DNA from: Synchiropus splendidus
Taxonomy: Eukaryota; Chordata; Actinopteri; Syngnathiformes; Callionymidae
NCBI RefSeq assembly: GCF_027744825.2
Contig: NC_071336.1
Span: 11,161,001-11,225,000, forward strand
Direction of reading: 5' to 3'
DNA: 64,000 nt
The translations under genes and the position numbers were made by a program. Positions 1 through 47,842 of this stretch are shown in pieces. Below the pieces are notes generated by a model that had not been told where the DNA came from, searched no databases, and worked only from the letters and a program-made list of their open reading frames with translations. Every line of letters starts with the position of its first letter. The stretch's first letter is position 1.

Positions 1-34570
<34,570 letters not shown>

Positions 34571-34572
<2 letters not shown>

Positions 34573-34880
34573 GCTGCCGCTGACTGGATCAGAAACTGAT
34601 GCGAATCCGCTGTAACCGAACACCGACTGTAAACTGTCGACTCTCACAGTGTGTTTATGTTTCTGCCCTCAGTCACACACACCAAAGCACACGCTTGGGT
34701 AGATCTCCGGGTTTCATACACTCTCATCAGCCGCCACACACGCACTCGCACGCAAGAAGGAGTGACTTCTTCCACACACGCAGACACACACACTCCAGCT
34801 CACAGGAGTTGCAGCTACTTGCTAACTACGGCTAACTTAGCTAGCAGCTGACAGCGTCTGTCTTGGTCGAGCTGGTTAAG
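34571..34880 (-). other. pc: pc 5' leader exon ending in the first two bases of the start codon
   Basis: On the minus strand a strong donor, GTGAGTAC, follows GGCAGCAT at 34571. The next coding exon starts with G at 29186 after the acceptor TCTCTCGCAG. Joining them gives AGC-ATG-TTG-TTG-AGG, an in-frame start with A at -3 that leads straight into a mitochondrial presequence. No other in-frame ATG lies ahead of the VMVANRGE motif. The upstream limit of the exon is not visible; about 34,880 is a guess from the NRF1-type motif just beyond. Confidence 0.7.
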
Positions 34881-34890
34881 GATATGCTAC

Positions 34891-34981
34891 TGCGCATGCG
34901 CCCACCTCTCCTTTTAATCTCTCCTATGAGCATCCGTGACCTGACGCCACCGCTCACGCCCCCTGTCAACTGACAGCCAAT
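34891..34981 (-). promoter_or_regulatory. pc promoter elements: NRF1-type site and CCAAT box
   Basis: TGCGCATGCGCC at 34891-34902 matches the palindromic NRF1 consensus, which is common at promoters of mitochondrial genes. CCAAT occurs at 34977-34981 on the plus strand. Both sit directly upstream of the pc leader exon in a stretch richer in G+C than its surroundings. The promoter role is inferred from position. Confidence 0.5.
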
Positions 34982-36872
34982 CAGAAAGGAGGGCTTGGCA
35001 GCAAGCGGCAAATGCGGCAGTTTAAAGAGCCGCAGACCTCGTAGGTTTCAAGGTAATACTTGAAAGGACGACCACAACAGCTCGCTGAACTCACTCACCT
35101 GTCTTGAGAGTCAATAGATTAATAGTGAACGACTTCCCAGGCGGTCACATTGACTATTTTATGAGCATCTTTGTTTTTCCCAGTCCCAAGTCAAAGTCAA
35201 CAAGTTGCTTTCATTCCTTTTGTTTACCTGTAACATGACTTTCTAACAGCTCGGAGACTGGAGGCTATTTTGCTGAGAGGACCTTTCATTCAGGCAAAGC
35301 TTGGTATGAGATTGTTTGGGCCTCTGTAAAGTGATCACCTCATTGCCTTTTTGATATGAATTTCTCTACTAGCGTTAAACATCCTGGTAGCTCCTGTTTA
35401 GAATTGAAGTCTGAATTTTCCTGCCTGAAATGATGCTTGTGTGGAGTTGGGGATGGGCGGTGATTGACACAATGAGCTGGTCACATATGTGGCTCCTGTA
35501 ATTGTAGTTGTTTGGTGGAATTATTACATTTTAAAATTCAAGGTTCATATTTCAATATGTTGTATTATTATCAATTCATTTTTAATTCAGCTCCCCTGAA
35601 AACATTTCACGTGACTGTGTGACAAGATGTGTACAGATCCAGCGTAAAGTTGATCATTCAGGTGTCAAATATGAAAATGTGATGAATCACTAATAACTAA
35701 TAATTTGATGTTTTTGCATCACGTCCGAGCTCTGATGCTTACTTAACAACAGTGTCCTCTCAGACGCACACTAGAATGTAGAAAGAGTGTACCCACTTAT
35801 CAGCAGCTGATAACAGTGACGCTGCCATATCTGAGTGACGGACAACGGAAACAAACTGATGTCGGTTTTGGAATTCTACTTTGGCCTTTATTTTGTGATA
35901 AACCTAGATTTCCCCATCCTCAGCACAAGTGACGTAGAGACGCTGTCGTCAACATCAACAGTTCAGTGACTGGTGTTCAGTTCTTACCCGAGGTCTGCAA
36001 CAAGCAGATAACAAACACATACCATACCAAAACACAACCAGTGGTTTTCCATTATTTAGAGCAAAATTAGTCGTGGCTTGAATGGACATGTCATCTATTG
36101 TCATTGACTGTGCTGACTACAGTAACAAGACCACTAGCTAGTCATCATACATTTGTTCTTGCTCTCGACAGCAAATCCACACTTTTAATTTAAAGTCTAC
36201 CAGAGCCTGAACTGAAATACAGACCTATTGTTGTATCCCAGTGGGTGTGGACTGAAGGGCTATTTTTTTCTACAAACCCCTCTGTTTACTCTCTGGTACA
36301 ACCCTCCCTGCTCCTCATTGGTCCGGCCATCCTCTCCCCTTTACTCTCCTTTTCTCTCTGAAAAGGTCGCCATTCAGGACGCTGCTGGTTTATGTTCCAG
36401 CTCCTTTTACACTTGGAGACCAGAGACGTCTACTCTTCTCAGATATTTTTCATAAATACTGGGTTTCATTTAGATGAACTTGAGATTGAGTCACCACCAG
36501 AGCTGGAGTGTCACATGAGAGAATGAGGCCAAACAAATGGGGGGATAATGAGCATTGTTCAAACACATAACACATGAATAAACACACACATAATACACAC
36601 AAGCAGTACACGAAGGAGGCATGTGGTGCAGTGGTGAGTGCTTCACAACAAGTACGACAGGGACTTACTGAGTCTTACTGAGGACAAACTCGGTTTAACA
36701 CATGGTTTCGCCCGCTTTTATAGACCTTAGGGATTTACTGTGGCAACCCAAACCGCAAGCCTGAGAGCACCAGAAAAGAATGACTCTCTAGCCCTCCAGT
36801 TCAAGTGAACGCATCAAATTCATCAACATTTATCTGGATTCAATGAGTATTTAGGCGAAACGTTATCTCTGG

Positions 36873-36884
36873 GCTGACGTCAGC
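36873..36884. promoter_or_regulatory. Consensus CRE palindrome
   Basis: GCTGACGTCAGC contains the full TGACGTCA cAMP-response element. It lies 58 bp before an ATG in good context (36942) and 117 bp before a consensus donor (GTAAGC at 37001). Function inferred from the motif only. Confidence 0.45.
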
Positions 36885-38832
36885 TCTACCAACTGCTGTG
36901 ACATGGAACTAACGGGAAGATGCAACTTTACCAGAAAAAGCATGGCACAAGTGAACGAAATCCCTGGAGTGGATCCAGGCGATGGCCCTATTTTATCAAG
37001 GTAAGCATTGAACCAGACAAGCAGGTTTCAAAAAAAAAAAAACGTTACAGCTCCCGCACTCATTTTCCAATATTTTGATACTCAAAACAACCAAAAGTGG
37101 TTGATAGTCTTAGATTGTGGAAATAAATGAAGGTGAAAAGTCACAACTAATGAAACCATTAATTCACAAGAGAAACTTGTCACAAGATAATGGATAAACA
37201 CTTGTTTTTCCTCCTGCTCCATTTCACTTCTGCTACCTGCTCCAGAACCCCTTGGCTGAATTTGTTTGCAGTTTTAACTGACAACTGAAAGCCACCATGT
37301 TTGTTCATAAACATGTTGTTTCTGCAGATGGATGAGTGGTAATCTACAGCCTTACAACATCCATCTATGACTGTGTGATTTAGGATATTAGAGTACGATG
37401 TTGACGCTGTGTGACTCGGCAGGTCAACAAGCAATAACGACTGAACTGTCGCCTCACAAAGGTCATCTGTGTGTCATTCCACCAGGTATTACACTTGTAA
37501 ATGAAGCTAAGTTAACCAAGTGGGATAACAAACATTTGCTTACAAGAGTTCATCTCAACAATAAATAAGGACTGCTCTGCTCTATATCACTTTAAATCTT
37601 CCTGTTGACTGAAATAGGCAGCTGAAGTCAAATCATGCATCTTATAGAATGTATTTCCAAAATGTGTTTTAGCTGACACCCACCTTCTGTTTTACTGACA
37701 TTCCATTGGCTTCGCGTCCATTTAGAAATGATTTAAGGATTTAAAGACATTTGAAGACATTGGTGGAACCTACGTCTACAAGAATGAATGGTGACAACTT
37801 AATGAGCTTGCAGTCTGAGATCCAGACGGCTCCTAACAAGGCTCAAGGAGATGCGATAACCATCAGGGAGCCTTGACTGTGGTACAGGCCATACGAAGAG
37901 ATGAGGGGTACAGCTCTCTACCCTTTTGTTATGGCTTTAAAAATGTATATTTTTATGTTCAAGTAGTGATGAATATGATGTTGTTTTTTCACTTCTTTTT
38001 AATGTGTTCATGCTGTCGGTTCATCCTGTGTTTATGGGGACTGTTGTCATGTTTTATTGTCGTGTGCCATGACCGAGAATAAGTTGATTGTGATGGTGTT
38101 CTGTTTGTTGTCACGTGACCAGCTCATTACTGTCAATCTCTGGTTAATGTTAAATGGGTCCCACTGAGCAGGAGAAAACCCAGAACGGCAAGGGAGACAG
38201 ATGGGTGGATGTGAGCAGAGCTCCTGTCAAAAAAAAAAAAAAAAAAGAGATCATGAAAATATTACAAGAGTATTTACATTTCAGATTCTCACTGTTGGCA
38301 TCAAAGCTTTGAATGAATGTGGAATTATGTAGTAACCAAAAAAGTATGAGATTATTTAAAACAAGTTTCATATTCTGTATTCTTCAAAATTGCCCCATTT
38401 GCTTTGATTTCTGCTTTGCTCACTCTTGGCATTCTGAAAATTGTAATTGAAATTTCCCCTCATCTTTGGGTTTCCCGTCAGTGTTTGGTAGGACCTCTGT
38501 AATAATACTGCCACCTCCTGTCCGATTGAGTTCATTGCACAGGGATTATTATTACCACAAATCTTGTAGATAAAATGCAAGTAGGGCAATAATATTGGCT
38601 AAATAAAAATCACAGTTTCAAAGGAAATGAGAGGAGTAGGGTATGGCGGTGGTAAGCAGTGCCTTCCTAGTTATGTCTGCTGTTAATTTCATATGGCAAG
38701 ATCTGTTCCATTCCATCTGTTAGTCTCTAAACTCCATCACTAAGACACACAGGCGCCAATGCTGTATTTGTAGCAATATTTGAGACCAAAATTATTGGAA
38801 ATTAGAAAGTGTTCGAAATATATATCATAAAA

Positions 38833-38838
38833 TTTATT
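38833..38838 (-). terminator. Possible polyadenylation signal of the ELM2-SANT gene
   Basis: AATAAA on the minus strand about 330 bp after the TAG stop at 39169-39171. The first clear hexamer I see; not confirmed. Confidence 0.3.
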
Positions 38839-39168
38839 TGTAGCATTCAGATGACTGCCAAAAATGAAACATATAAAATGAGGATTAAAAAATAAAAAAA
38901 ACTCTTGAGTACATACCGTATGAGAAAACATTTTGTTGAAAAGTGTGAGGAATTTTGTCTTCAAAGTAAATGTGGTGGCAGTATTGTTCTGATCACATTT
39001 TTTTCATACGACTTGAACCACATAAAATGAGTCCATCATTTGGTCAGACAGCTAAGTTGCCAGAGTAAGTGTGTTTGTGGTTGATCTGCAGCCACGTTTC
39101 CGAGGATGGGAAGTCTCCTGACAACACAGAAAAAATGTCCCTAAACCGGAATTCTAATTGAAAACAAT

Positions 39169-42100
39169 CTAGAGCCAGTTGATTGGTTCCTCTCCTACTG
39201 ATCCCTGAGCATCCCGTCCTTCTGAGGCGCAGTAATAGGACAAGGGTTCCAGTCCCTCTGAGTTCCAGGCCTGGTGAAGGACCAGCTCTCGGTATTTTGT
39301 GTGTGAAGTGTTTGCCGAATGGATGGCTGCATCACCAGAGCCACTTGGTTCTGAGTTCAACAAGTGTGCACCAGAAAGTTCCGCAGAGGGGTAAGGCATG
39401 TAACCAGACGGGAGGAACGTCATTGGGGAGCTGCTCAACGAGGAGTGTCCCAGGAGTCGACTGTTACTAAGCTGCCGATGGTGGGGCCGCAGGGGGTCCG
39501 TCCAGTCCTCCTGCGGCTGTCGGTGGATCTTCATGTGTGCGTTGCGAGACTTGATCTTGTAGAACATTCTGGTGAAACATGAAGAGAAAGGAAACATAAG
39601 ATTTGTTCATTTGAAGACACAACGCGGCATCAACCAGGCCACTCACTTGCCACACAGCTTGCAGGGGTAGAAACTGGCCAGAGGGGGAGCAGGAGCACCG
39701 TCCTCCGGTACAAAAGTGGCATTTGCCAACTGATGAACGGATGATCCCTTTAAATGAAACATGATTAGACAAGAGTGTTCCGGAGTGGTGATTTTTCACA
39801 TTAAACTGTTGGAACGATTACACGTTAAATGAACGATGATACAGCAGATTTACATTTTTAATCGCCAGTGCTGTGTCTCCTGGTCGCCTGCTCTCCTTTT
39901 GCAGTTTGTGTCTTTTCTGCTGCGGTTTGACGGTCAGATAGTAAAACTCCACACACTGGGGCGCACTTTTACTCTTCACCTGCAGCACACACACAAAGAT
40001 ACACATAAACTCTGTAGAATAGGTCAGTGTTATTAAAAAAAAAAAAAATTTCCTCTTACCGCCTTTTGGATTGATAGGAAATCTTTCCCATAAATTTTGA
40101 GAGCCGAGTTAAAACACTTTTTTTCCACCTCTGTCCAGACGTCACTGCCTGAAGAGAAGAGGGAGAATCATTTACATGCATCTATAGTAAAAAAAAAAAT
40201 GTCGTAGCATTCTGTTTTCTGATCTTTGGAAAAAAAAAGGAGACAGAAAAATTATGAACATGAAGTTTGTTACCAGCAGTATAGATACATAACATGATAG
40301 TAAAGTATTTCAAATGTACCGGAGTAGTGGTAGTCCCTTACTGGTGACGGTTGAGTGAACATCAACATCTCCAAGGTCATCTTAAGTGAGACACGGATGT
40401 AGAAACAGTAGGTTTAGAAACAGTACCACGACTTGTAGAGTGTTTGACTATTGCTTCTATCATATAGAGGGGACAGACAGTAAAAATAGAAGTATAATAG
40501 CCAATAATTGTAATAATAGTAGTATAATAATAGTAAAATGTCATATGGAACATGGAGTCATTGTTGACGTTACTATCGTCGAAATGAGAGTTAAGAGAGG
40601 CATTAGGAAGTATTGTAATTCAGATTTGCTACTGTGGTCAACCGCTAACATTAGCACCGTTGTTCTTATCAGTCTCGTAGCAGTTGTGGTGACTGACAAT
40701 TGTGTAGAAATTGTGTCCTCTTTCACTTATATGGTTGAGTCGACAGCCTTTTTGTTATAGCAATGAATTTTACTAGCAAAGGTCTTCATCCACTCCAGTG
40801 AAAAGGGAAATCACTAATGCAGTTATAGCTTGGTTTTTGGAATGTTTGGTAAGCAGTAATGACAGTAGTAACAATGGTCACAGTATTTTCTTTTTGTAGC
40901 TCAGTTCATGTATCTGAGAGTCACAGGTGCTTCAAAAGAAACTTCTTAAAACGGAACATATTGTTTAACCTATTGTAAAAGTACAGCATAAATAAATACA
41001 GAGACAAAATTCTCTGTTATTATTGCACCTTTTTATGTTTGAAGATACGCTCTATAATGAGTTTCACTATTTTGGAACTCATTTTTCTTAGCAATGTAAT
41101 AGTTTTGTAATAGTATTGCAATTATGAGATATTTTAATAAACAGCTTGCAAAACAATCATACAATTAATACAGCAATATTTGCTGAACCTTGTATATACA
41201 TTATTACAACACAAGTTGATTTAAAAAACGGGAATCTGTTGATCCGTTCTTTTTTTTTTCTTTTTTGTCTATCTTTTCAATATTTGCATCATGGCTACTG
41301 CGACACCACTGATTCTTGAACGCAAGCGGTGCAACTCAATTACTTACAAACGTCACATGCAAAATAGGAACTAGCCCTGAGTGTGGTCAAATACTTAAAA
41401 TGATGCGAGTAGTGCAAGCAGTAGCCCCTTACCATGACGTCACCGTTACAGCAGTGCAGGCAGTGCAAGGCCAGTTCAGTATTACTGCCGCCTCCTGGCA
41501 GGCAACTGGAACTGCACATTAACAACAACTTCTCAACTGCAAACACACACGGAGGAATAGGGAGTTGAAGCTTGAAAGTTCTTACCACAGTTTATTAATA
41601 ATAGTAGTGATGATGGAAAAGAATAAAATTTAAAAACCATGATCTTGTAAGGCTGCGTTTCCCTCCTGGCCCAGCAGTGGTTTCCAAAGCAACTCTTCTC
41701 TTACGGGCTCCTTGTCTTGTGACCACACGACCCCTTTCTTCAAGCACGGTGGAAGCTTGGCCTGGAACTCATCACCCACGTTGACTCGACTGAAAATGAG
41801 GAAACAACAATAATGTGAAGCATAATAAAGTTGCAAACTTTTAAAAAAAATTAGCGACTCACGGATGTGGTCTATTCCCCTCTTTCTCCTCTGACTCGTC
41901 CTCTTCCAGCTGTGGGGAGAATGAGGAGAAGAGGCCTGTGCCCCGCCGGGCTGGATTTAAGAGCGGCCTCGGAGTATAATGGCCTCTTAGTGGTCGTTCA
42001 CGAGAGTGAAGAATGCTGGGAAAGGGAACTCCAGGGATGAAAATGGCTGTCGCCTGCTTGGACAGATAAATAATTCAATGAGTTTTATTAAAAACATGTT

Positions 42101-45100
42101 GTCAAGTAGACAGGGGACCAGGAAAAAGACCAGCCTCATCTGATTTAATGCCACAGGGCAAAGGATGTGAGTTACATGTATGGGAACGCCTGGTTTCAAA
42201 TCAACGTCACATAAAGAATAGTAGTAGATACATATTTCTACTTCAGAAGTTGGCGTGAAATTCTGTTTATAAAGAATAAAAAGCCAGATTGAAATTAGTT
42301 TTTCTTAAATTTGATATTTCCTTCTTTTAAAAATCGACAGTTGTAGTCTTCTATTAAAATATTCATTCATTCAAGTATTCATTGGCTGTGGCTCACAACT
42401 TCGATTGTGGTTTCAAATTTTGCCCCTTGTGTGACAGAGCTTGATGCAAGTCCCCTGCATCACCTGCAATTGGAGGACGTTTACTCGTCCACTCCCGGGT
42501 TCCTGAGGGCTGTTGATTCCAGTGTGGTCAGACAGGGTAGCAGGAAGTAGACCTGAAGGATTGATGGAGGACGAGATGAAGAGATGATTCTCCGATCGAT
42601 GGATGTCAGGAGCTGGAGGAACAGAAACGTTGAGATGATGTGTGTGTGGGTGTCTGTGTGTGTGTGTGGCTTGTTTGTCTCACTTTGTGGGGACCGTTTC
42701 TTGACAAAATCTTTGTGAGGACCGTATGACATTGTGGGGACATTTGGCCGGATGCCACGAGGTTAAGCCTCAATTTAAGAATGAAGACTTAAAAATAGTT
42801 GTTTTATTGGGTTTAAGGCCTGGTTCAGGTTAGTTTTTGGATGGTTAGGTTTAGGGTGAGAGGTTGGGGAAAGCGTTATGTCAATCAGAAGCCTCACAAT
42901 GTCCTCACAGGGATAGAAATACAAGGGCCTGTATGTGTGTATATAGTGTGTGGGTCCAATTCTTGACAAAACACTATCCTTGTGGGGACCTTTTTGCCAG
43001 TCTCCACATGTCCAAACCTCAATTTGAGGATGGAGATTTCAAAATACCGTGGTGATTATAATTGGGTTTTAGTTTGGTTTAGAGTCCTGGTCAGCCATGT
43101 GTTTTGGAGGGTTAAATTGAGGGTGAGAGGCTGGGCAAAGTGCTATGGCGATGAGAAACCTCAGCAATACAAACATGTGTGCGTGTGTGTTCACAGAAAT
43201 TATAGCTGTCAACTTATGAAGTTGATATAAACAGATAAGAAATAAATTTCTGCAGAACCAGTTGATAAGCTCAAAAGACAAACTCGTCTGACCTGGCTAT
43301 AAGGGCAAAAGACTATAGGGATGAACCGAAAGTCTGGGAAAGGTGTTAGGTTCTCACTTAACTCAACCATTGTACTAACTTACAGCAGGGATCATCAACT
43401 GACAGCGGCCAAATCTACGGTGCCTGACAGAAGCTTTACATTATTTCGTGACAAAACACGAGTGCCCCTCCACAGCAGCATGTGGCCGTGGCTTTCTTGC
43501 TAACCTTGATCACTGCATTGACTTTCGCGCCTGAAAGTGTATCTCTCGCCGGCGGCTAAAGAGTCCTGGTGAAGTGTAAAACCTCACGCTTGGATACAGC
43601 TTCAGCGTTATCAAACGACTATAGAGGCAGTAGTAGAACTGAAGTCACATGGGCAATGTATAATCAGATTATGCATTTGTTGCAATGCATGCTGGGCATC
43701 CCGCTGTTGATAATTATAGAATGTCATATTTATTTAAGGAAAACACAAATTTAGGTCGTGTGATCCTGCAAGGTGCACATTTATAGTCAGTGGACATACA
43801 GGGCACATAATACAAAGAAATTAATTTAAAAAAAATTTTTTCAAGTGGCACGTTAGTGGCACGTTAACTTGGCTGTGGGGTCACAATCTGTCATATTTTG
43901 GAGGCTGCCAGATCATAGTGTGTTTGTGGTATAAGCTCGAGGCAGGCTGGAGCACAGCAGCCACTTTCAGGAAGGTGAGGTGCAGTCACGTTTGCTCACG
44001 GTGCAAAACCATCTTAGTTAAAATGTCAATTGTGTCTGTGGGCAGTGGACAAGTGGACAGTGAATATTAGTAGACAGGTAAGATTCACCATCACTACACC
44101 AATCAAACGCGACAAAAGCCTCAGTTATATGTACAAAAATACGTGTAACATAGACTCAACATTCGAGTGCAGTTTTTTTTAGTTTACAGAACCCAATCTG
44201 TAAATGAATATTTTTCATTATTCAGTTTTACTGTGTGTGTGTGTACGTGAATGTAATAATCAATTGCTATTGATTCCTTATCAATATAGAAAAGTGTTGG
44301 AACACACATTTCTAAAAGTGTGGTTAACCATTACAGCCTGCAGCTGTCTGGCTCTACTGTTCATCACTCTACAATAACTGTTATTTGAATGCTGTACGTA
44401 GACGTTCATAAACATTTCTCATTTTCCTAAGGGTTTAAAATTCTGATGGTGTTGAATCCATGACTGGACCAGCCCACGATTGTCGTCCTGTTTTTTTTTT
44501 TACTTACCCATAATGTCAGAGTAATAAAGAGTGCGTTTCAGGTGTAACTTGAAATTGCATCCAAGGGGTGCTTTTAGCTAACTAATAAATCAGACACAAT
44601 GACATCACCAGCAACTTACAAAAAAATAAATCATGATCGTAATATGTAATATGGTAGCACTGTACTTGTAAACATTTGACTTTGACGTAAATTATAATTC
44701 AGTATAAAAAAAATAGTTCCATTTTGCAAATAGAAATAATGTTGATAATCCCGACTGGCCTACAGCAGAACTAGTTGAAGTCAGGGTGAAAATAAAGTTA
44801 CGGCTTTATGTACAGTGTATGCAAAACTCTGGTTTCAACTGCTTGTTTGATCTGCCAGCGTTTTGACATTTGGTCGTGTTTCATGTAAAAACCCGACGTA
44901 GGCGACTGTAACAGAGACCGTAATGAGTCAAGTGGTGGAAATAGACGTTGGGAACATTTCCCCACTGAACCCACAACGCCCGTCAAGTTATAGTGGTTTT
45001 GCTTGACTTAATGTGACATTTGAACGTGACTGTCAATCACAAACACTTTCATACAAACTTTATTTATCAATTGGCGTTAGACACAAAATGAATTTAAATG

Positions 45101-47790
45101 AAGGGCAGATAATTGATCTTTGGACTGAAAGCAAGAAACCCGTGTCGCCAGGTGTGCAGGTCATGTTAACGAAAATCCTGAATGAAAATGAATGCATTAA
45201 ATACATTCACTTACTTATACATTGCACACCCATTTTTTTATTGATTCCATAGTTTAGACTGAAGTTAAAAATTAAAATATTTAGATTTAAAAACTCAGAA
45301 AAACTTGAAATCACACATCACAAATTTCAGTAATCGAGAATCTTACTGCTACTGCTTTTTTGTTTATATATATGGGATTAGTAATAAATACTGTACAAGA
45401 AAAAGGTACAACTGTTTTTTGTTTTACAATATTTTTGAAATTGTTGTCATAATGATGATATTAGACTAAAATAATCCCACACCAATGAAAGAGCCTGTCG
45501 ATGACACAACTATGTTGATAAATGAAATGGAAAAGAAGCACTGATCAGTAACTCACAATAACTTGAGTTTCCATGGTTGACAATTGGATCCTTCCAAGGC
45601 CTTCCACAGGATCGGGTGTGGGGCGGACGATGCGTGGGAAAAAACCAAAGTGTGTCGACAGCCTGCGAGGGAGGGCCCACAACAGTGGCAGGTGAGCCCA
45701 TGTTAGGTGGGGATAGAGAGGGAGGAGTTAGGGGTGTGGGTGGAGGGCTCAGGACATAAGACATGAGTTGAGCTGATGGGGAGGGGAGAGTGGGAGAGGG
45801 GGAGGAGGACGAGTCAAGAACACAGCTGGTTCTAGTTTCTGCCTTCCCGACTCTCCTGTGATGTCGAGAAGAATTGGCCCCCGGGTGCAAAGTTAGCGCC
45901 CCCCTGTGCTGGGAGAGAAAGGCTTCTGAGAAAGAGTCCAGCTTCTGGGTCACGGGCTCCTGCCACAGACTTTCTCTGGACGGTGTGAGACTAAACCAGA
46001 GGGCCGGATCACCTTGGCCTAAATTACAAACCGGATCAATCCAACCCCTGGAGTCAATTGGGCTGTTGTTCGGGTTAAATCCTGGACTCCTCTGAGTTTT
46101 ATTTTGACGGGTCGCCTCTGTGAAGATTGGCGCGCTTGATTGGCAGTTAATTTGAGAATAGTAGCTTTCTTCATCGCTGCAGGACACATTACCAGCTTTA
46201 CTATGATAGTCCTCTGACAGACAGTCGTCCTTCCCCCCTTTATTGCTGCACCATGAATCCATGCAGAGGCTTTGACCAGGAACAGTTTCACATGTGGCCA
46301 GATACTCATCGCCACTGCAAACACCCTCCCCCCGGTTGGTGCTTGTGTCTTTAAAGGCTGCCGTGTTTCCTCCTTGACTACTTCTATGCTGATCCAGCGG
46401 GCCCAGCTCCTGCGGACTGGACAGGTAGCTGGCCTCTGGACTGTGTGTGGCAAGCAGCAGATAGGGATTGTGAGAAGATAAGGTTTCCTCCATAATGTGG
46501 TCAGCCACAAAACCTAAGAAAAAGAAACTGATTTAGTCACACTCTCATAGCATTCATATGGTCTATTGTAATTGATCCTCATCTGTTTATTCTGAGTCGG
46601 CGTGACTATCCCAGCTACCAACACAAGAGAAGACCCAATATTAGACTGTGAACATAAATATAAATTAACATATTTTAACACACACACATATAGACCTGTA
46701 AATAAAGTGAAAGTGATTTCAATATATTCGTGATATAAAGATTTATAACACAGTTAACCTTTCCAACTGCAAATTTCAGTGGCACCAAATTGCACTTTTA
46801 CAGTGCCATGCCGCATTATCGTACTTGTGATCCCACTATTTATCAGTCTAAAACCACACAACAAGCTCAAGTATGCTCAATAAACTCACACCTAAAGAAC
46901 TCTTAAACTGACAAACATGATACTTGCATTCCCAAATCGATATTCGTACCATGACTGTCAATACTAAAAATCCCTCGCACTGCGATGGATCTTGACAACT
47001 GAATGTCCGGCCATTAATATATAAAATTTTATTTTGCCTGCCTGTGTAGCATCTTGACAACCATGACGTCTCAGGACAGATAATGGATAGCTGATATGAG
47101 ATGAGAACTGTTTTCATCCCCTGTCCAGGTTATTCGAGTTCAAGATGACAAGAATACATTTATTCTAAGAGTATCTCGAAGGCGACAGAGTCCAATGAAG
47201 AGTATTTAAAAGTGAAACAAATACTCCGCTCCACTCAAGTCTTTGCAATGTGAACCCAACGTCTACTTGCTCTGTGCTAAATAAATTGATTAAAAATTAT
47301 GACAAAAAATAAATTTCAAACAAACCACATTTTTCTTCAATGACTCAGATTTTCAGTCTTTAAATGAAATGATGTTTGTGTTTCATTGTCATGCAGTTGC
47401 TCCAAAGTTAACAGGAGGCGATAAATAAACCTCTTGACTTTTCAAACCCGACGTGTGTGAGATCAATCGTGTTGCGACTGTCAACTCTGAGACAAGATCT
47501 GCATGCATAACAATTAAATAACAAAAGTGTAGAGAGTAGTTGTTATGAACATGGCAAAACATGGCAAAATAATTTCAGCTGATTTCATTCTCAATTTCCA
47601 TAGGTGTTAATCATTACGCTAGCCTGAGTCATCATTTCTTCCTGATGTTGATGTAGACTAAATGTGAATTGATGGACGAGACTTCTGGTTCAAGTGCAGT
47701 CAGTCATGTTTCAACACAAAGGTTTGAGTCAAACAGAGAAAGAATGAAGTAAAAAGGGTACCTACTTTGCTGCGTTGTTTTCTCCCTCAT
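39169..47790 (-). CDS. ELM2-SANT-C2H2 zinc-finger corepressor protein, znf541/trerf1-like
   Basis: Likely a nuclear adaptor in HDAC-containing complexes, the role of the MIDEAS/TRERF1/ZNF541 family. Ten coding exons: 47766-47790, 45557-46513, 41863-42046, 41638-41789, 41433-41536, 40320-40380, 40060-40148, 39854-39979, 39647-39747 and 39169-39568. Together they give 732 codons plus stop with phase kept. Residues about 9-327 are a low-complexity Ser/Pro-rich region from one long exon. ELM2 begins near 389 ([14 protein letters not shown]) and ends around [19 protein letters not shown] spans about 494-545 ([20 protein letters not shown] to CVEFYYL). A C2H2 finger (CKLCGKMF...HMKIH) lies near residue 594. 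The N-terminal finger cluster of mammalian ZNF541 is not seen. Weak points are the acceptor at 42046, the weak donor GTTTTT at 41637 and the acceptor at 39747, where CATCAG nearby is an alternative. The exact orthologue is undecided. Confidence 0.85.
42640..42937 (+). repeat. TGGGGACC-family dispersed repeat, copy A
   Basis: Shares ordered blocks with three other copies in the window: a GTGGGGACC / TTCTTGACAAAA head, CCTCAATTTRAGGATG, GGATGGTTAGGTTTAGGGTG, GAGAGGYTGGGGAAAG, and CCTCACAATGTCCTCACAGG followed by GATAGAAATACAA and a GT-rich tail. Confidence 0.8.
42940..43190 (+). repeat. TGGGGACC-family dispersed repeat, copy B (tandem with A)
   Basis: Begins GTGTGTGGGTCCAATTCTTG and repeats the same block order as copy A in the same orientation, ending in a GTGTGC/GTGTGT tail. 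More diverged in the centre. Confidence 0.8.
46514..47765. other. Intron 1 of the ELM2-SANT gene
   Basis: Donor GTAGGT just below 47766 and acceptor TTTTTCTTAG above 46513. AT-rich with nothing else recognised. Confidence 0.6.
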
Positions 47791-47837
47791 GAGTCGTAAC
47801 TAGCTGTCTGATTCTCCTCATCGCTCCCGCAACTTTT

Positions 47838-47842
47838 ATTGG
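47838..47842 (-). promoter_or_regulatory. CCAAT box upstream of the ELM2-SANT gene
   Basis: GTCAGCCAAT on the minus strand, about 50 bp upstream of the proposed ATG (47788-47790). Position suits a core-promoter element if the leader is short. Confidence 0.35.

Larger units (their letters stand above)
34982..39168. other. Intergenic region between pc and the ELM2-SANT gene
   Basis: No gene of recognisable family. Features seen: a perfect CRE (36875-36882) with a possible short plus-strand exon after it (36942-37000), a decayed stretch near 36610-36665 resembling the tRNA-like head of a fish SINE, and an A-run at about 38229-38247. Confidence 0.5.
42047..45556. other. Intron 2 of the ELM2-SANT gene
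   Basis: A 3.5-kb intron carrying two tandem copies of a ~250-bp TGGGGACC-type repeat (about 42640-43190) and an hAT-like decayed patch near 43385-43560. No extra coding exon was recognised, but a small one cannot be excluded. Confidence 0.55.

Noticed and set aside
46019..46510. 163-codon frame overlapping exon 2 of the ELM2-SANT gene
   Set aside because: Shifted reading of the long coding exon; only the other frame joins in phase with neighbouring exons.
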